64,000 nucleotides of DNA from Lithodes maja (GCA_037953745.1 JBAKBP010007632.1:1-64000); one strand, 5' to 3'. Positions 30,491 through 42,743 are shown, numbered from the stretch's first letter. The notes: generated from the sequence alone by a model not told the origin. A program made the numbers and translations.

Positions 30491-32385
30491 TGTTACGTCC
30501 TGGGAAATATAAACACTGGGCTCTTTCTATTGGACTAGGTATGCGGCAACAAGCAACAACGGAAAACGCTAGATCCAACCCTTATCTATAAGCCCAGGCA
30601 ACAAACCACCCTAAACCGTCAAGAGTCCTGCCTGGACAACAAGGTATCCTATGACTCGGTTACAGGGTGCACGCACTATAGACTGCTGATAGTCAAGCAG
30701 GCTATATAAAAGATCACACAATTAAGTTGGCTTAAAGCTTCAAGGAAAAGATAGATAACGGAATTAAATTGCAAAAACAATTTAATAACAAACTAGAAGA
30801 AAGTACCTTTAACGTTACGTTAATTAATACAACTAATCACCCCTGCGTGAAAGAAGGTGAAAGCAAACAGTCCTCAAAACATTGTACCGGTAGACAAGAT
30901 GCGGGGTTCTAAACTGCATGCGGCTACTGTAGGATCTGATGCTTAGCAAAGAAAGTATGTTACGGATTTAGAGAACTCTCAACTCATAAGCAGGAATAAA
31001 TACTAGTGATAGGACCTACAGTGTATAATGGCATAGGTATAATTAAATAAAGGCAGCAACTCGCAACATAACCACATACAGGTGTGCTTCTCACTCTTAG
31101 TCAGGCAAGCCTGCTCGGACAAAGTCTCTAAGCCACACCCTGACTCACAATGCTCACAAAAACGGTAAACTGTGGCACAATAACAAGCATACAGAGATGA
31201 TAAACCCCTAGCTGTTAATCTGCCAGGTGGCAGAGGTCTAGCCAGAAGGATATAGGCTTCGGATACCCGGGCTGAGCCACCTGCTCTAGCCTAGGGACGT
31301 TCCCAGGTCTGTGTGCCAAATTACTCTAATTGAAAGGGTGCTCTCTTGAGAGACTCAGATCCCAAGTATCTGACTCTCTCCTGGCGACCCTAAAACAAAA
31401 GCAAAACGTGCTAGCGCAGTGCTGAGTGGACTAGGCAAGGGCCCTCACACAACACAACACTAGACACACAGGGACACAGACAAGAAAATGCCCCCAGACT
31501 CCCACGGGTATCCTAGTAAAGTCGTGCGGGTCCACAGGACTCGCACCAGCAGACCTTACTTAAAGGATCGCAAAAAGCCTTCCCTCCGGTCTAGCCCCTG
31601 CTAACCTGACACAAGAACACACTAGCAAGCATGAAACCACCAAATATGAGACAACAAAAAAGCTTCCTAGATCTCATTAACAATTAAATCTCTGCATAAG
31701 GCCCAAAATCCTATCTAGTTATCTGAGAGCTCGTCGTTAATACAATAATAGATATAAGGTCTATCAAGGGGATGGGATAATTAAATAGATTGGTGAAGTA
31801 GTGGAAGGAAGGTATACAAAGTAAGAGAGAAAGTTTCTAAGTGGGGTTGAGAGGGATAGATATCAAGGGGGTCCGAAGGGTATGACAGTGAGGTGAGCTC
31901 TGAGTCTTGAATCTGTCTGGACCCCACCCTAGGCATACAAACTACATCCCAGGCTTGGTAACACTCAACACAGTTGCCGGGTCAAAATCTTCTACCCCGT
32001 GCATGAGTCGAAACTAAGCCTAACGTTGCATTTAAATGCATTTGGCAACATCAGGCTCGTCCCAAGCTAGACTCTCCGCGCGAAGCAACGTCCCCCAGCC
32101 GGTCTCTCTCTCCCGCTCGTCTCCTCCCACTCTCACTAGACTTACATCTTATATATTATAATGAAACAATCAACTATCGAGAATAAAATATACTAAGATG
32201 CGTTGGTTAAGAATAAGGGCAGCTACAAGCTTTGAAACAACATAAGAATATCCCAGACATTAGTTACGTTGTCGTAGGATATATACTAAGGAAAAGCCTG
32301 CTGGCTGCCGCCAGCCGGTTTGTAAACGGCTGGGCAGCCGACGCGCGCGCATGCCCGCACGTGGCTACTATGCAGAAGCGTCACA
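30491..32385 (-). mobile_element. Solo LTR D of a related Gypsy element
   Basis: 1895 bp with sense ends TGTGACGC...ACGTAACA, the same terminal signature as A and B, and a 4-bp TSD TGAC (30487-30490, 32386-32389). No internal region is present, so an LTR-LTR recombination has removed it. It sits in LINE copy 1. LINE copy 2 near 60555-60570 shows the uninterrupted sequence. Confidence 0.9.
31340..31386 (-). promoter_or_regulatory. Conserved LTR leader hairpin (D)
   Basis: Sense: CGCCAG, arm GAGAGAGTCAGAT, 7-nt loop, arm ATCTGAGTCTCTC, then AAGAGAGC. Twelve of 13 positions pair, with a G-G mismatch at the same place as the A-A mismatch in A. Confidence 0.7.
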
Positions 32386-32890
32386 TGACTTAATGCAAGT
32401 GTTCAAAGTCATCAAAGGCATCGACAATATGAACTGTAGTAAGTACTTCACTATCGACCAATCTAATTACACGCGGGGAAACGGTTGCAAAATTATTGGT
32501 TAATCTTTTAACTCACACGAATCTAAGAAATTCTTTTTCAATCGAGTTGTCAACTTGTGGAATGAGCTTGCCTGAGACGTTATAGACTGCGGCAACGTTG
32601 ATTCATTTAAACTTCGCCTAGACAAATATCTCGCATCAAACCCGCAACTGACTGTGTTTGTAAATAAATAACTTTATTTTATCCCCCACTCAGTTACTAA
32701 CCCATCTGTCCCCTACTAACTTCCTAATCCTGCCACGGACATTAGTTCCAGGGCAGTAGTTCCCTTTACAATGTTCCCTTACCCACTCTAACCCACTGTT
32801 TGGACACTTGATCCTCAGTGTTTTGGAGGACAAGCAGCCTAGAAGGATCACTAGACCTATTGTTGCTTGATTTCCTTTGTACTTCTTTGT
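32386..32890 (+). pseudogene. CR1-like LINE C-terminal region and 3' end (after D)
   Basis: VFKVIKGIDNMNCSKYFTID and ETVIDCG-type remnants continue the LINE protein, with frameshifts. The 3' UTR (CCTGCCACGGACATTAG onward) matches 60894-61062. Confidence 0.75.
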
Positions 32891-32894
32891 ACTC

Positions 32895-33640
32895 TCTTAT
32901 GGTTAGCCCCATTAGTTTTGAGATTTTAAGATTATTGTCCCCATTGTTTGGCGATATTAAGATCTTTCGGCCCATTTGTTAGTCAATTTTAAGACCTTAA
33001 CCCTTGTCTGGCGGCGCCGGACTTAAGTCGGTCTAGAGAAGAAAGGACTATGTGGCGGGGACCGACTTCAGGCGGTCTGCAATTTTGAGCAATATTTGGC
33101 TCTGAGAGAGAGACGAGCGGTGGGAGGAGCGTAGGTCAGCTCTGACCGTTCGGCACGGCTCCCACGCCAGCACTGGACCCGCCTCCACACACCACCCACA
33201 CTCACTGCCTCTCTACACAGGGAATCATGTAAGGAAATTACCGTATTTTAGGGATTTTTTCTTCGTCTTGCACGATCATTGCAAGAGAATGCGTGGTCGT
33301 AGAAGGATTATTCTGGTGTCATTGGAAAGCTCAATTATCGCCCTTTCAGGGATACATAATTGTATTACGCTCTGGCCCTTGTTTATGCATGAAAAAGAGC
33401 ACGGAAACAAGGTCGTTTAGGGTAAACCACCCGCTTGGCGGGTAGTAGAAGTTACTGACGGGCCCGCTCGTAAGGCGTTAAGTGACAATTAAGTGTCGAT
33501 TATTTAGGGAGGAACCAGCCTTGGACCGTGAGATTTTTCTACAATTTTGTTTTTACAAATTTATCTCTATGGGGGGGGGGGGGGTCTTGGGAGCTTGATG
33601 GAGATCTAGGGAGCAAATTACAAACATCCCCTTAACCCGG
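32895..33640 (+). repeat. Dispersed repeat R1, copy b, interrupted by a TTAA MITE
   Basis: R1 modules at 32905-32996 and 33482-33640 flank the MITE at 33001-33477. A G-run near 33571-33583 sits where other copies have AAGGGGGATCT. Confidence 0.7.
33001..33477. mobile_element. TTAA MITE, copy 1 (477 bp)
   Basis: Flanked by TTAA (32997-33000, 33478-33481). Ends are CCCTTGTCTGGCGGCG and CCGCTCGTAAGGCG. It shares the internal block GGTGTCATTGGAAAGCTC and CCCTTTCAGGGATA with the copies at 57915 and 59508. No coding capacity. Confidence 0.85.
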
Positions 33641-34554
33641 GAAAGGCGCCAAGAATCCTAAAAGGTTTTAGTGGGTGAAGGCGCCGGGACTCTTATGAGG
33701 TTAAGCATAAGAAATGCCTTTCAAAACACCCCACTGGCACTCAAAACAAAGCAATATGTGATTAAGTGAGATAATTCCCCCCCCATGCCTTCTATCACTC
33801 CTCCACATGTGTCCCCCCCCCCTCAATTATCAACTATTTTTTCTCTTATTCCCCCTTTTATCCGGTAATTTTTGGCACAAATTTCCCCCCCGCGGTCTCA
33901 GGGGAGGCAGTTAGAGATCCTAGCAACAGAGAGACTTCACTTGCAAGACATCAGTACCACTTGTTTTATTGCTGATACATGTGAATATCTTCATATTAAA
34001 CGTAAAATACGCACATATGAATAAGTAATAACGATATTTGTGGTAAAATTACTATTTTCGTCGGGAATGAACCAAAATTCCTTCGCCTGGCGAGACGTTT
34101 CAAATACCATAGCTTCGCCCTTTAAAGGTTAAGAAGTCTAACAAATAACGTCTTTTACAGTACAGGCAGGGCCATAAATAACAAAACATCACATAATTGT
34201 AATGTATCATCTGGGTTTATCACGATACTGCCTCTAAACAACAAGCTATTATCACCATAGATTTGAATGATGTGTTCACGAGATAAACAAATATATTCAT
34301 TGTAAATTATATTATAAATTAATTACTGAATTCATAATTCCTTTACTAACATAATGAGTTAGTGCAAATTTTTATATGCAATTACCGGTGCATATCCTAC
34401 TAACCTAGAAAAACAAAAACAATACAAGCATAATTATCATTCCACTCCCAAGAAAGTTAAATTTAAGGCAGCAAGTTTCTCCGCTCCCAAATACATCATT
34501 AGATAGATATCCAACTTTGCAACCCTGGTTTGAACTGATTAAATGGCTATCATC
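33641..34554. other. Unassigned AT-rich stretch with poly-C runs
   Basis: C-rich runs at about 33777-33824 and 33886-33892, otherwise AT-rich. I see no gene or clear repeat boundary in it. Confidence 0.5.
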
Positions 34555-34555
34555 A

Positions 34556-34556
34556 T

Positions 34557-34634
<78 letters not shown>
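34556..34634. repeat. (CT)n microsatellite, about 40 units
   Basis: Uninterrupted CT dinucleotides. The reading frame starting upstream of it and running into the LINE is a chance fusion. Confidence 0.95.
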
Positions 34635-34635
<1 letters not shown>

Positions 34636-34637
<2 letters not shown>

Positions 34638-35316
34638 ATTTTCTCGTTCAAATATCTGGAGAAGGGAACAAAATGTATGCTGGCTTTATGGATTTGGAGA
34701 AAGCCTATGACAGAGCTGATAGAGAAGGTCTGTGGAAAGTATTAATAGCATGTTTGAGGGTGCAAAGGCGGCAGTTAGTGTGGATAAAGAACAGAGCGAG
34801 TTCTTTGATCTGATTGTTGGGTTAAAACAAGGGTGTATGACGTTCCCATTCCTGTTCAATATATAGATGGAATAATGAAAGACATACAGGGAATACAAGT
34901 GGATGAATATTAGTGGACCTCTGATAGTGGAAGGAAATGAGTGGAAGCTGCCTGAACTACTGTTTCCTGATGATAACATACTGATGAGTGATAATGAGTG
35001 GGTGCTACAGGGTCTGGTTAAGATGTTGGGAACCCTGTGTGAGAAACGGAACCTGAAGGTAAATGCAGGAAAGAGTAATTAAGGTTATGGTCTTTGAAAG
35101 GGGTGCAGTCACAGAGTGTGAGGTGAGGTTGAATGGTCGGGCTATGGTGAATGTCAACTCATTTAAGTATTTGGGCAGTGTGATGAGTAAAGATGGGAGT
35201 ATGGAGGATATAGTGCGGGATAGAGTGCAACAGGGGAAGAGGGTTGTGTGAATGCTGAAAGCAGTGATAAGGAATAGGGTGATCACCATGAAAGTATTAA
35301 TTGCATGCTAGTTATT
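34636..35316 (+). pseudogene. Decayed LINE RT fragment
   Basis: KMYAGFMDLEKAYDRADREGLWKVL is the RT palm entry; later VRLNGRAMVNVNSFKYLGSVMSKDGS and VRDRVQQGKRV are the region after the catalytic motif. Many stops and a deletion lie between. The style matches the LINE of 1-1740 but the two do not overlap. Confidence 0.7.
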
Positions 35317-35317
35317 A

Positions 35318-35385
35318 ATAAAAAAAAAACACCCCGCTGGTGGCTACATATTATTTACCGCCTAGGCCGCTCTTTAGGTGTTAAA
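35318..35385. mobile_element. 3' fragment of the TTAA MITE
   Basis: CACCCCGCTGGTGGCTACAT through CCGCTCTTTAGGTGTTAA is nearly identical to the right end of the MITE at 57915-58394. Confidence 0.7.
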
Positions 35386-35829
35386 CAGCGAATGTGGTTA
35401 GAAAGAGGGAAATATAAACTATACATGAAAAACTAAAATAATCAACAGCACTCCATAAACACCTTTCGTCCATTACCTAGTGGGTGTGGCTAGAAAGAGG
35501 GAAACATATACTATACATGAAAGACTAAAATGATCAACAGCACCCTAAAAAATTCTTCCCTCCCTCACCTAGTGAGTGTAGCTGGGTGTACTATTACACA
35601 TGTATATGATGGATAGAGAGATACACATATACATATATAGATAGACTAGTAGAAGGAGGGGAAGGTAAACGAAATATGAAAGACTAAAATGATCATCAGC
35701 ACCCCATAAACCTCCTCCCTCCATTACCTAGTGGGTGTGGCTAGACAGAGGGAAAACTAAACCTATTATTAAAAACAACATTTATAAAGAGAACCCGATA
35801 ATCCTTCTTCGTTCATTACCTATTGTTTT
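35386..35829. repeat. ~110-bp tandem repeat, about four degenerate units
   Basis: Units share GTGGCTAGAAAGAGGGAAA, CTATACATGAAAGACTAAAA, TGATCAACAGCACC and CCATTACCTAGTGG. A GATAGA/TATATA-rich insert at about 35605-35650 separates units two and three. Confidence 0.75.
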
Positions 35830-36096
35830 TCATTTTTTAAGATGTTTGTCTCATTAGTTTGTCGATTTTAAGACCTTTAACCCCATTTCTTTGTCAATAT
35901 TAAGACCTTTCGTGCTATTTAGGTGTCAATTTTTTTCCTGGCGACCGATAGTACGCATGGAATTTTAGAAGAAACCGGCCGAAACTGTTCAAATATATCT
36001 TACAAGGGGATCTAGGGAGTGTTATTCTATGCTTGATGGAGGTCTAGCGGGGAAACTAAGAAATACATTAATATATATATATACAGTATATAATTT
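35830..36096 (+). repeat. Dispersed repeat R1, copy c
   Basis: R1 modules (TTTGTCGATTTTAAGACC, CTATTTAGGTGTCAATTT, CCTGGCGACCGATAG) lead into a (TA)n tract where the next DNA transposon is inserted. Confidence 0.7.
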
Positions 36097-36254
36097 AGGG
36101 TGGCCCTTATTTTCGAAAGTAAGAAATCCTAACCTCTCACCCCCTGGCTTTGTTCCATTCCTAATGAGACATATTGTGATCAAATTTTGTGACGATTGGA
36201 GCATATTTATTGGTAGTCCAGCAAAGTCTGTATGGTTGTTTTTGTGCTGGTTGG

Positions 36255-37440
36255 CGGAACTTACCTGGCACGCACCAAAACCCAGACACAGCAACAAGAC
36301 TCCTTCAAGACTATCTCGACACATTACATGAATGGTGCACTACAAACAGACTCAATTTAGCCCCAGCTAAATCCACTGCAACCCTCCTCACAAGCTGGAC
36401 AGGAGACTCAACATAAACAACACACCCCTAACACACACACACACACTCACAAAATCCTAGGAGTAACATACAACACCCAAATGACATTCAAACAGCACAC
36501 CACAAACACGAAAAGAAACTGACACCCAGACTTAACGCCCTCAGATCACTTGCCCACACGAAATTTGGAAACAACAAAGAAACCACCACCACAGTCTACA
36601 AACAATACATAAGATCAGTTATGGAATACACAAGCCCGGCCTGGGCTTCTAACCTAGCTGAAACACATCATAAGACCTTACAGACAATTTAAAATAAAGC
36701 CCTGAAAATCATCACAGGATGCACAGCTACTACACCCACAGATCACTTACATCAAGAAACCAAAGTCCTCAAAGTCAAAGATCATCTAGACATGAGAGGC
36801 ACTCAATTCCTGGCAGCAGCCTCCACGAATCAACACCACCCACTACACTACATGCCAACACACCCAGACACCAAGAAATATCAAAACAACGCCCAGCACA
36901 TGCTATCACACACAAATACTGTCTTCTCTCCCTCCCTGCCCACCCCAAACCAACTTCCGGAAGCACATCCATACTCATATCACTCGCCGTTCCAGCCACT
37001 CACTCATAGACAACACGCAGCTGCAAGCATGACCTCCCGAAATCCATCCTTCTGAATCCTCCCTTCCTCGCGAGGACAGAGTCCACCTGGCCAGGCTGAG
37101 ATGCGGACACCATCCAGCTCTTCTGAGCTATCAGAAGAGACTGGATGAATCCGTCGTCGACACCTGCCCAGGCTGTAACACAGCACCCCATACCATTAAA
37201 CACATCATAGAAGACTGCATTTCACACAACCACTTATGCCAACAACACAATTTACACTCTTTGAGAGCTCTGTGAGAAAGCCCAACCATGGCCATGACCC
37301 CCATATGGGTCGGAAAGGCCAGGATCCCCGTTAGGGGGGAGCAACACATCATCAAAAAGCTGGAAGGTCTATTCCAAACCTGGAAAGACCTAAAACGCTT
37401 AAGGGACCGAAGGACACCCTAAAACGCTTAAGGGACCGAA
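36255..37440 (+). pseudogene. LINE RT C-terminal fragment inside the DNA transposon
   Basis: LLQDYLDTLHEWCTTNRLNLAPAKS is typical of the region after the LINE RT catalytic motif; further frames give ILGVTYNTQMTF, YIRSVMEYTSPAWA and a distal CPGCNTAPHTIKHIIEDC zinc-like motif. Multiple frameshifts. It ends in two copies of a 28-bp unit (CTTAAGGGACCGAAGGACAC) at 37390-37446, perhaps a LINE 3' tail. Confidence 0.68.
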
Positions 37441-37454
37441 GGACACCAGGGCAG

Positions 37455-39402
37455 GTGAAGAAGGAGGAAGCTTTCCGGGACTCAATGGACGACCTCTTTG
37501 ATATCGCTCACGCGGACGCCCTGTCTCTCATTGTCCTTCAAGAGGACAAGGATTTTGTCCTTGCTCAGCGAGAGAAGGGCCGTAGAGCCTTCATGGGGTC
37601 TGTGGACAATTCCCTGGCCTCCAAAGAACGGAGAGCTGCGGAGAAGAAAGAGGCTGAGGAAAGGCGTCGGGGAGAAGGCCCGTGAAGGAAATGAAGGCAT
37701 CCACCTCAGCGGCCGTCTTTGCTTCTTCAAGCAGCAGTGCTGAAGGAGAGGACAGCAGCAGTGCTGAGGGAGAGGACAGCAGCAGTGCTCAGGAGGCAAA
37801 TTCCTGCTCTCCACCCAAGCAGCCACGAAGAGCTACAAAAAACATAGTTTTCACCATCTCTCGCAGCTGCACTGGATTGTACTCAGCATTCCGACCGAAA
37901 AGCCACCATCGTGCTGACAGAAGCTGCAAAAAGCCTCGGCCATAACACTACGGACCTGGCCATCAACCGCACAACCATTGCCCGGTCTCGACGTCAAGCC
38001 AGGAGACGATTCGCGGCAAACCTCAAAAAGGACTTCCAAGCGGATGTCCCCTTGACTGTCCATTGAGATGGAAAACTCCTTCAAGCCCTGACAACCAAGG
38101 AGCATGTGGATTGTCTGCCTATCTTGATATCCGAAGTAGGAGTCAGCCAGCTCCTCGGCGTCTCTAAACTCCCTTCGGGGGACCGGTGAAGCGCAAGCTT
38201 AAGCTGTTTTCCATGCTTTGGAGGAGTGGGGAGTGACCGAGAAAGTGGTCGCCATTTCTTTTGACACGGCCGCTGCAAACAAGGGACATCGGACCAGCGC
38301 ATGCGTCCTTCTGGAACAGAAGATCAGAAGGGATCTTCTTTTACTTGGCCTGCCGCCACCATATCATGGAAGTCATCTTGGCTGCGGCTTTCGGAGCTGT
38401 GATGGGAGGAGGGACTTCCGGGCCCGAAGCGCTCCTATTCAAGAGGTTTCAAAGCCAGTGGGATTTAATCGACAAGGAAGCACTTCAACCTGGGACTACG
38501 GATGATGCGGTGAACGCGGCGATAACTCCAACTCATCGAGATGAAGCAGTCGTCTTTGCGATGGAGCAACTGACAATCCACCACCCTCGAGACATCTACA
38601 GGGAGTTGTTGGAGCTCCTGATCTTGTTCCTCGGGCACCTCGTGGAGTTCGATTCCGAGCTCCTGGTCCCATGCACCATGCACGATTGATGAGCAAGATC
38701 ATTTACGCTTTCAAGGTTTGGATGTTCAAGAACCAATTCCGACTGACAAACCGTGAGGGAGAAGGCTTTGAGGGATCTCTGCATCTTCGGAGCTCTTCTC
38801 TACGTCGAGGCATGGATCACCTCTCCTTCTTCAAGCTCCTAGGAGGGACTTGCACCTCATCAAGGCTCTTATCTACTACCCTAACCAAGAGATCAGCAAG
38901 GCTACATCAGAGAAGATTAAAAGGCACCTCTGGTACCTTGGAGAAGAAACTACAGTCCTGGCCCTTTTTGATGATGCCGTATCCGTTCGAACGAAGAAGG
39001 ATATGGTCAAGGCATTGTCGGGAGAAATGGACGATGAGGAAGAGCCTCCCAAGCGAGCTCAGCACGATTTCGGATTCTTGAAAGATGCCAACCTCGAAGA
39101 CATCGTGTCACCAAGAAGTCGGGGTTTCTTCGAGAAGGTGCGACTTCCAACGGATTTTCTCCCACTATGATCCTGAGGAGTGGCCAAATCGCGGTGATTT
39201 TCAGGAGGCCTGCCGTCTCGTTAATGGTTTGGAGGTTGTGAATGATCATGCTGAACATGGGGTCTCTCTCGTCAAAACATACAACCGGCTCCTCACGAAG
39301 GATGAAGAACAGCTGCAGTTTCTCCTCCAAGTTGTGAGCGAGCACCGGAAGCTATACCCGGACACCCGGAAGAAAACCCTGGCACAAACCAGGCACCAAT
39401 GA
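37455..39402 (+). pseudogene. Transposase-like gene, frameshifted
   Basis: Motifs across several frames: an acidic/lysine-rich N-terminus, a 21-bp repeat coding SSSAEGED-like residues (about 37731-37796), DGKLLQALTTKEHVDCLPIL preceded by a TGA where Trp is expected, VVAISFDTAAANKGHRTSAC, LACRHHIMEVILAAAFGAV, DIYRELLELLILFLG, and VVNDHAEHGVSLVKTYN. The spaced Asp motifs and the terminal Asn/Glu-type block suggest an RNase H-fold transposase. At least three frameshifts. Confidence 0.65.
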
Positions 39403-39695
39403 ACGGAGTGGTGCCCGTGATACCCCTGTCCTTGAGCAGCTAATACCCACTAAGTTTACTGTTTTAGAGTGGGAGGAACTGTATGACCAGAGCCAAAGTA
39501 TACTTCCATACGTAGAAGCCACCCAAAGAGTGGCCTTCAAACACGTGGACTACCAGAAAATATTAAACAATCTTCGCAAAATTTTTACTGAATCATTTTT
39601 GGACCAAACTGTCTCGATGAAAACCCTGAGAGCGGAAAAAGATCAATTTTGAAATTTTGCCTATAGCATAAGGGCCACCCTATATATATATATTC

Positions 39696-41377
39696 TGACA
39701 TACGGAGCCCTGTATGTTTATTTAAGGGTTAGAATTCAGAGTTGAAGGAGTGCCAAATTACCCAGGCGACGAAGCAGACCAGCGAGCGAAACAGCGAGTG
39801 GGAAACCAGCTTGTTTGCATACCAGCAAACAAGCTGGTACGTCACACACCTGCGTGCGTCATATGGGGACCCTGCAAACTACTTCGATGACCCGACGCTA
39901 TGACGATGATCGACGCCAGTTGACTCCATTGGACCACGCACCTGCTACGCAACTCGAGGAGCTGTGATTGGGGCGCGCACCACCCCCCGCCTCCTGATTC
40001 GTTCCTACACCATCATTGCATAGTTTATAAGACCCGAGTAGTGGGCATTCAAATCACTCTCATTGGAGTTGGGAAGGTGAACTTGCAGCTGGAGGAAGAC
40101 AGGGTGAAGTATTATAATGGGATTGTGACTGTCAGTCAGATTATATAAGTGTGTGTTGAGTCTGTTCGGTGTAAACACTTACGTTATGTTGGTTAGTGAG
40201 ATATGTGATTGGGAATTAACGTTAACGCTACTATTATGTACTTAACCTTCTCCGACATATGACGCGATTTTGAGCCTATTAGGGATGCTTTAAAGCCTTT
40301 GTTACCATCAGAGGTATGTAGAAACCTTTAGTTTAGTTACTTCAACCTCTGCAGTTGTCTTTTGAGTTAGCTGTGGGCAGAAAACTAATTTTGGAGAGGT
40401 AATTATAAGAGTGAGAGAACTCTATTTCTTATTGCTAATCTGGCAACCTCTGCATCATATGAGTCTGAAGGGGTTAACTATTTAGTTGACTGACTTGTGG
40501 ACTAAAGCAACTCTTCAAGTAATTGGGTTATGATAAAGTAATACTATTGTTTTATATTAAGACTTACGAGTTCTTTCATTTTTCTTTTAATTAAGCTTAC
40601 ATTGCTGGTAAGAACAAGTACGGTGATACTATTGTCTCTTATTAGTAATATCGCCTTAGACTAACATGGCTGTTTTAATGTTACTTTCTAGTGATTTCCT
40701 AAGCTGAAGAAAATTCTTTTAGCTTCAAAATATTATTTTCGCTTTTCATATTATTTGAGTGAGACCTGAATCGAATCTATGAAGCGATCCTGTAACTTAA
40801 TGTACTCATAATCAAACCTCAATGGTACGTGGTTAAGAAATACATTTAACTAATTATTAAATATATATATCTAACTTTTTATGTGACTTTGATATTAATC
40901 CTGATGATAATAATAATATAATACTATTAACGTAAGACAAGAACCAAGAATAATAACTACATTAAATATAAATAAAAGGACATATAAGAAAACTATCTAT
41001 TCATTTCAAAAAGGGTAAGAGACAGAAATATTCTTACTTAATATTTATCTTTCAAGACTTTTTATATAATTAATAGTCCTTCTTTAGATATAACTTCTTC
41101 GGTTTATAACCATAGCCTACTAAGCTTCGGTTAAATAATAATTATTTATAGATAACTACTTGACTTTAATTAGTTTCAGTATTTTTTCATAATTAAAGAG
41201 TATCAGTCAATAAAGGATACCAAGTCCTAAGATCCAAAAGGAGAGGAAGCAACAACAGGAAATAATGTTATTATGTTTTACTTTTGTTTTTGCCTTCAGC
41301 TGACTGATACCTTAATATATATCTCTGTGCTATCTAGATTCATCAAGTTAACCACTTGAGGATCAAGATACGTAACA
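39696..41377 (+). repeat. C 5' LTR
   Basis: The 5' half has CATAGTTTATAAGACCCGAG near 40017, a TATA-like candidate. The segment at about 40248-40480 is missing from the other LTR. It ends GATACGTAACA at 41377. Confidence 0.92.
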
Positions 41378-41383
41378 GAAGAG

Positions 41384-41402
41384 TGGCGGACCTCGCCAGG
41401 AT
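41384..41402 (+). promoter_or_regulatory. C primer-binding site candidate
   Basis: TGGCGGACCTCGCCAGG begins a few bases after the 5' LTR; TGG fits a tRNA CCA end. It resembles but is not identical to the TGGCGACC site of A and B. Confidence 0.5.
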
Positions 41403-41465
41403 TCGTTTCATACAGTTTCACTCAGTTTCATTACCGTTTCACTACTTAAAAATCAAATATTAATC

Positions 41466-42743
41466 ATGCCTGATCTAATTAATGGCGAAGATGCTAGAGT
41501 TTTCATAGAATCAGAACCCACAGCCCCTGATATTGACCGTCTGTCAAAATCCGAACTGAAAGTGCTTGCCTCACATCTCCAGTTAACTGTCTCAAACATG
41601 TCCAAAGTAGAGGTGGCTCAGACCATAAAAACCCACCTGTTCCCTGTAGAAGGCGAGGAAGGTGACGGAGCAGTTGGTGGGATCTCGAGTAAACCAAGCC
41701 AACTTGATGAACAATTGCCACCTGGTTTTACCGTTGATCAATTATTCGAACTAGAACAAACCAAAGCAAAGACCGAACAAACCAGACTAAATATAGAACA
41801 AACCAGAGCAAAGACCGAACAAACCAGACTAAATATAGAACAAACCAGAGCAAAGACCGAACAAACCAGACTAAATATAGAACTAGCCAGAGCAAAGACC
41901 GAACAAACCAGACTAAATATAGAACAAACCAGAGCAAAGACCGAACAAACCAGACTAAATATAGAACAAACCAGAGCAAAGACCGAACAAACCAGACTAA
42001 ATATAGAACTAGCCAGAGCAAAGACCGAACAAACCAGACTAAATATAGAACTAGCCAGAATAAAAGCCAGAGCAACGACCGAACAATGTGAATATCAATA
42101 TCATACGGCTCAACTAAATGTCAATACAAATGCTCCCTTAATTGCTCCCCCTCTGGGATTGACTATGACTAGTATCATTTCACCTTTCACTGAGGATAAT
42201 GTGCAGGATTTCTTTGTTTTGTTTGAGGAAGTTGCTGGAGGTATGAGGTGGACAAGAGATCAATGGCCTTTTATGTTACAAACCGTTTTGACAGGGCAGG
42301 CTCGAGCCACGTATTTGTCAGAAGTAGCAGAGGTTAGGCAGGATTATGACAATCTCAAAGAAGCTATCCTAAAAACCTATCAATTGCAGCCTGAGGCTTA
42401 CAGGCAATCTTTCCGTAAAAACCAGAAGAAAGTAGAAGAAACCCATAAGGTATTTGCCAGGACCATGACTAAAACTTTCAATCATTGGGTCAAGAGTAAG
42501 AAAGTCACAAGCTACAACGATCTGAAGGAGTTGGTCCTGTTAGAAAATTTCCTATGGAAAATTGATTCTTCTGTAGCCTATCATTTAAGGGGGAAAAAGG
42601 TAGAATGTGTTGCCGACGCCGCTGACATGGCTGACACATACGTGCTCAACAACAAATTTCGTGGAAAGAAGCCCTACGATAATTCTAGTTCTAATTTAAA
42701 TATCCCAATCACAAATCTGACAGACCCAGTCACAAGCCTGTAA
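41466..42743 (+). pseudogene. C gag, frameshifted near its end
   Basis: Starts MPDLINGEDARVFIE with an N-terminal helical region like that of A and B (SKSELKVLASHLQL, MSKVEVAQ). A coiled-coil of seven 14-residue repeats follows (residues about 103-200), then the capsid with the SCAN-like part LQPEAYRQSFRKNQ and LKELVLLENFLWK. A frameshift near 42700 gives the stop at 42743; in another frame the sequence continues to the zinc knuckle CTLCGKRGHLAYQC near 42877. Confidence 0.88.
41772..42065 (+). repeat. 42-bp coding minisatellite in C gag, seven units
   Basis: The unit codes TEQTRLNIEQTRAK. Variants run EQT, EQT, ELA, EQT, EQT, ELA, ELA, showing a 126-bp higher-order duplication of three units. 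Heptad-like charge spacing suggests a coiled coil. Confidence 0.9.

Larger units (their letters stand above)
29345..32890 (+). mobile_element. CR1-like LINE copy 1, split by solo LTR D
   Basis: 5'-truncated. RT coding sequence starts near 29350 (LTLLFNKSLQSGTMPDQWKL), is interrupted at 30490/32386 by solo LTR D, then resumes with the C-terminal region and a 3' UTR ending in TTTGTACTTCTTTGTACTC near 32885. The second copy at 58910-61062 gives an empty-site reference for the D insertion. Confidence 0.82.
36097..39681. mobile_element. Decayed DNA transposon with 14-bp TIRs
   Basis: AGGGTGGCCCTTAT (36097-36110) is the exact inverse of ATAAGGGCCACCCT (39668-39681). Both ends lie in AT-rich sequence, so the TSD (perhaps TA) is unclear. 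It encloses LINE sequence (about 36255-37440) and a degraded transposase-like gene (37455-39402). I cannot name the superfamily. Confidence 0.7.

Noticed and set aside
34517..34813. 98-codon frame crossing the CT microsatellite into LINE sequence
   Set aside because: A fusion of Leu/Ser dinucleotide-repeat reading with a decayed RT fragment; not a real start.
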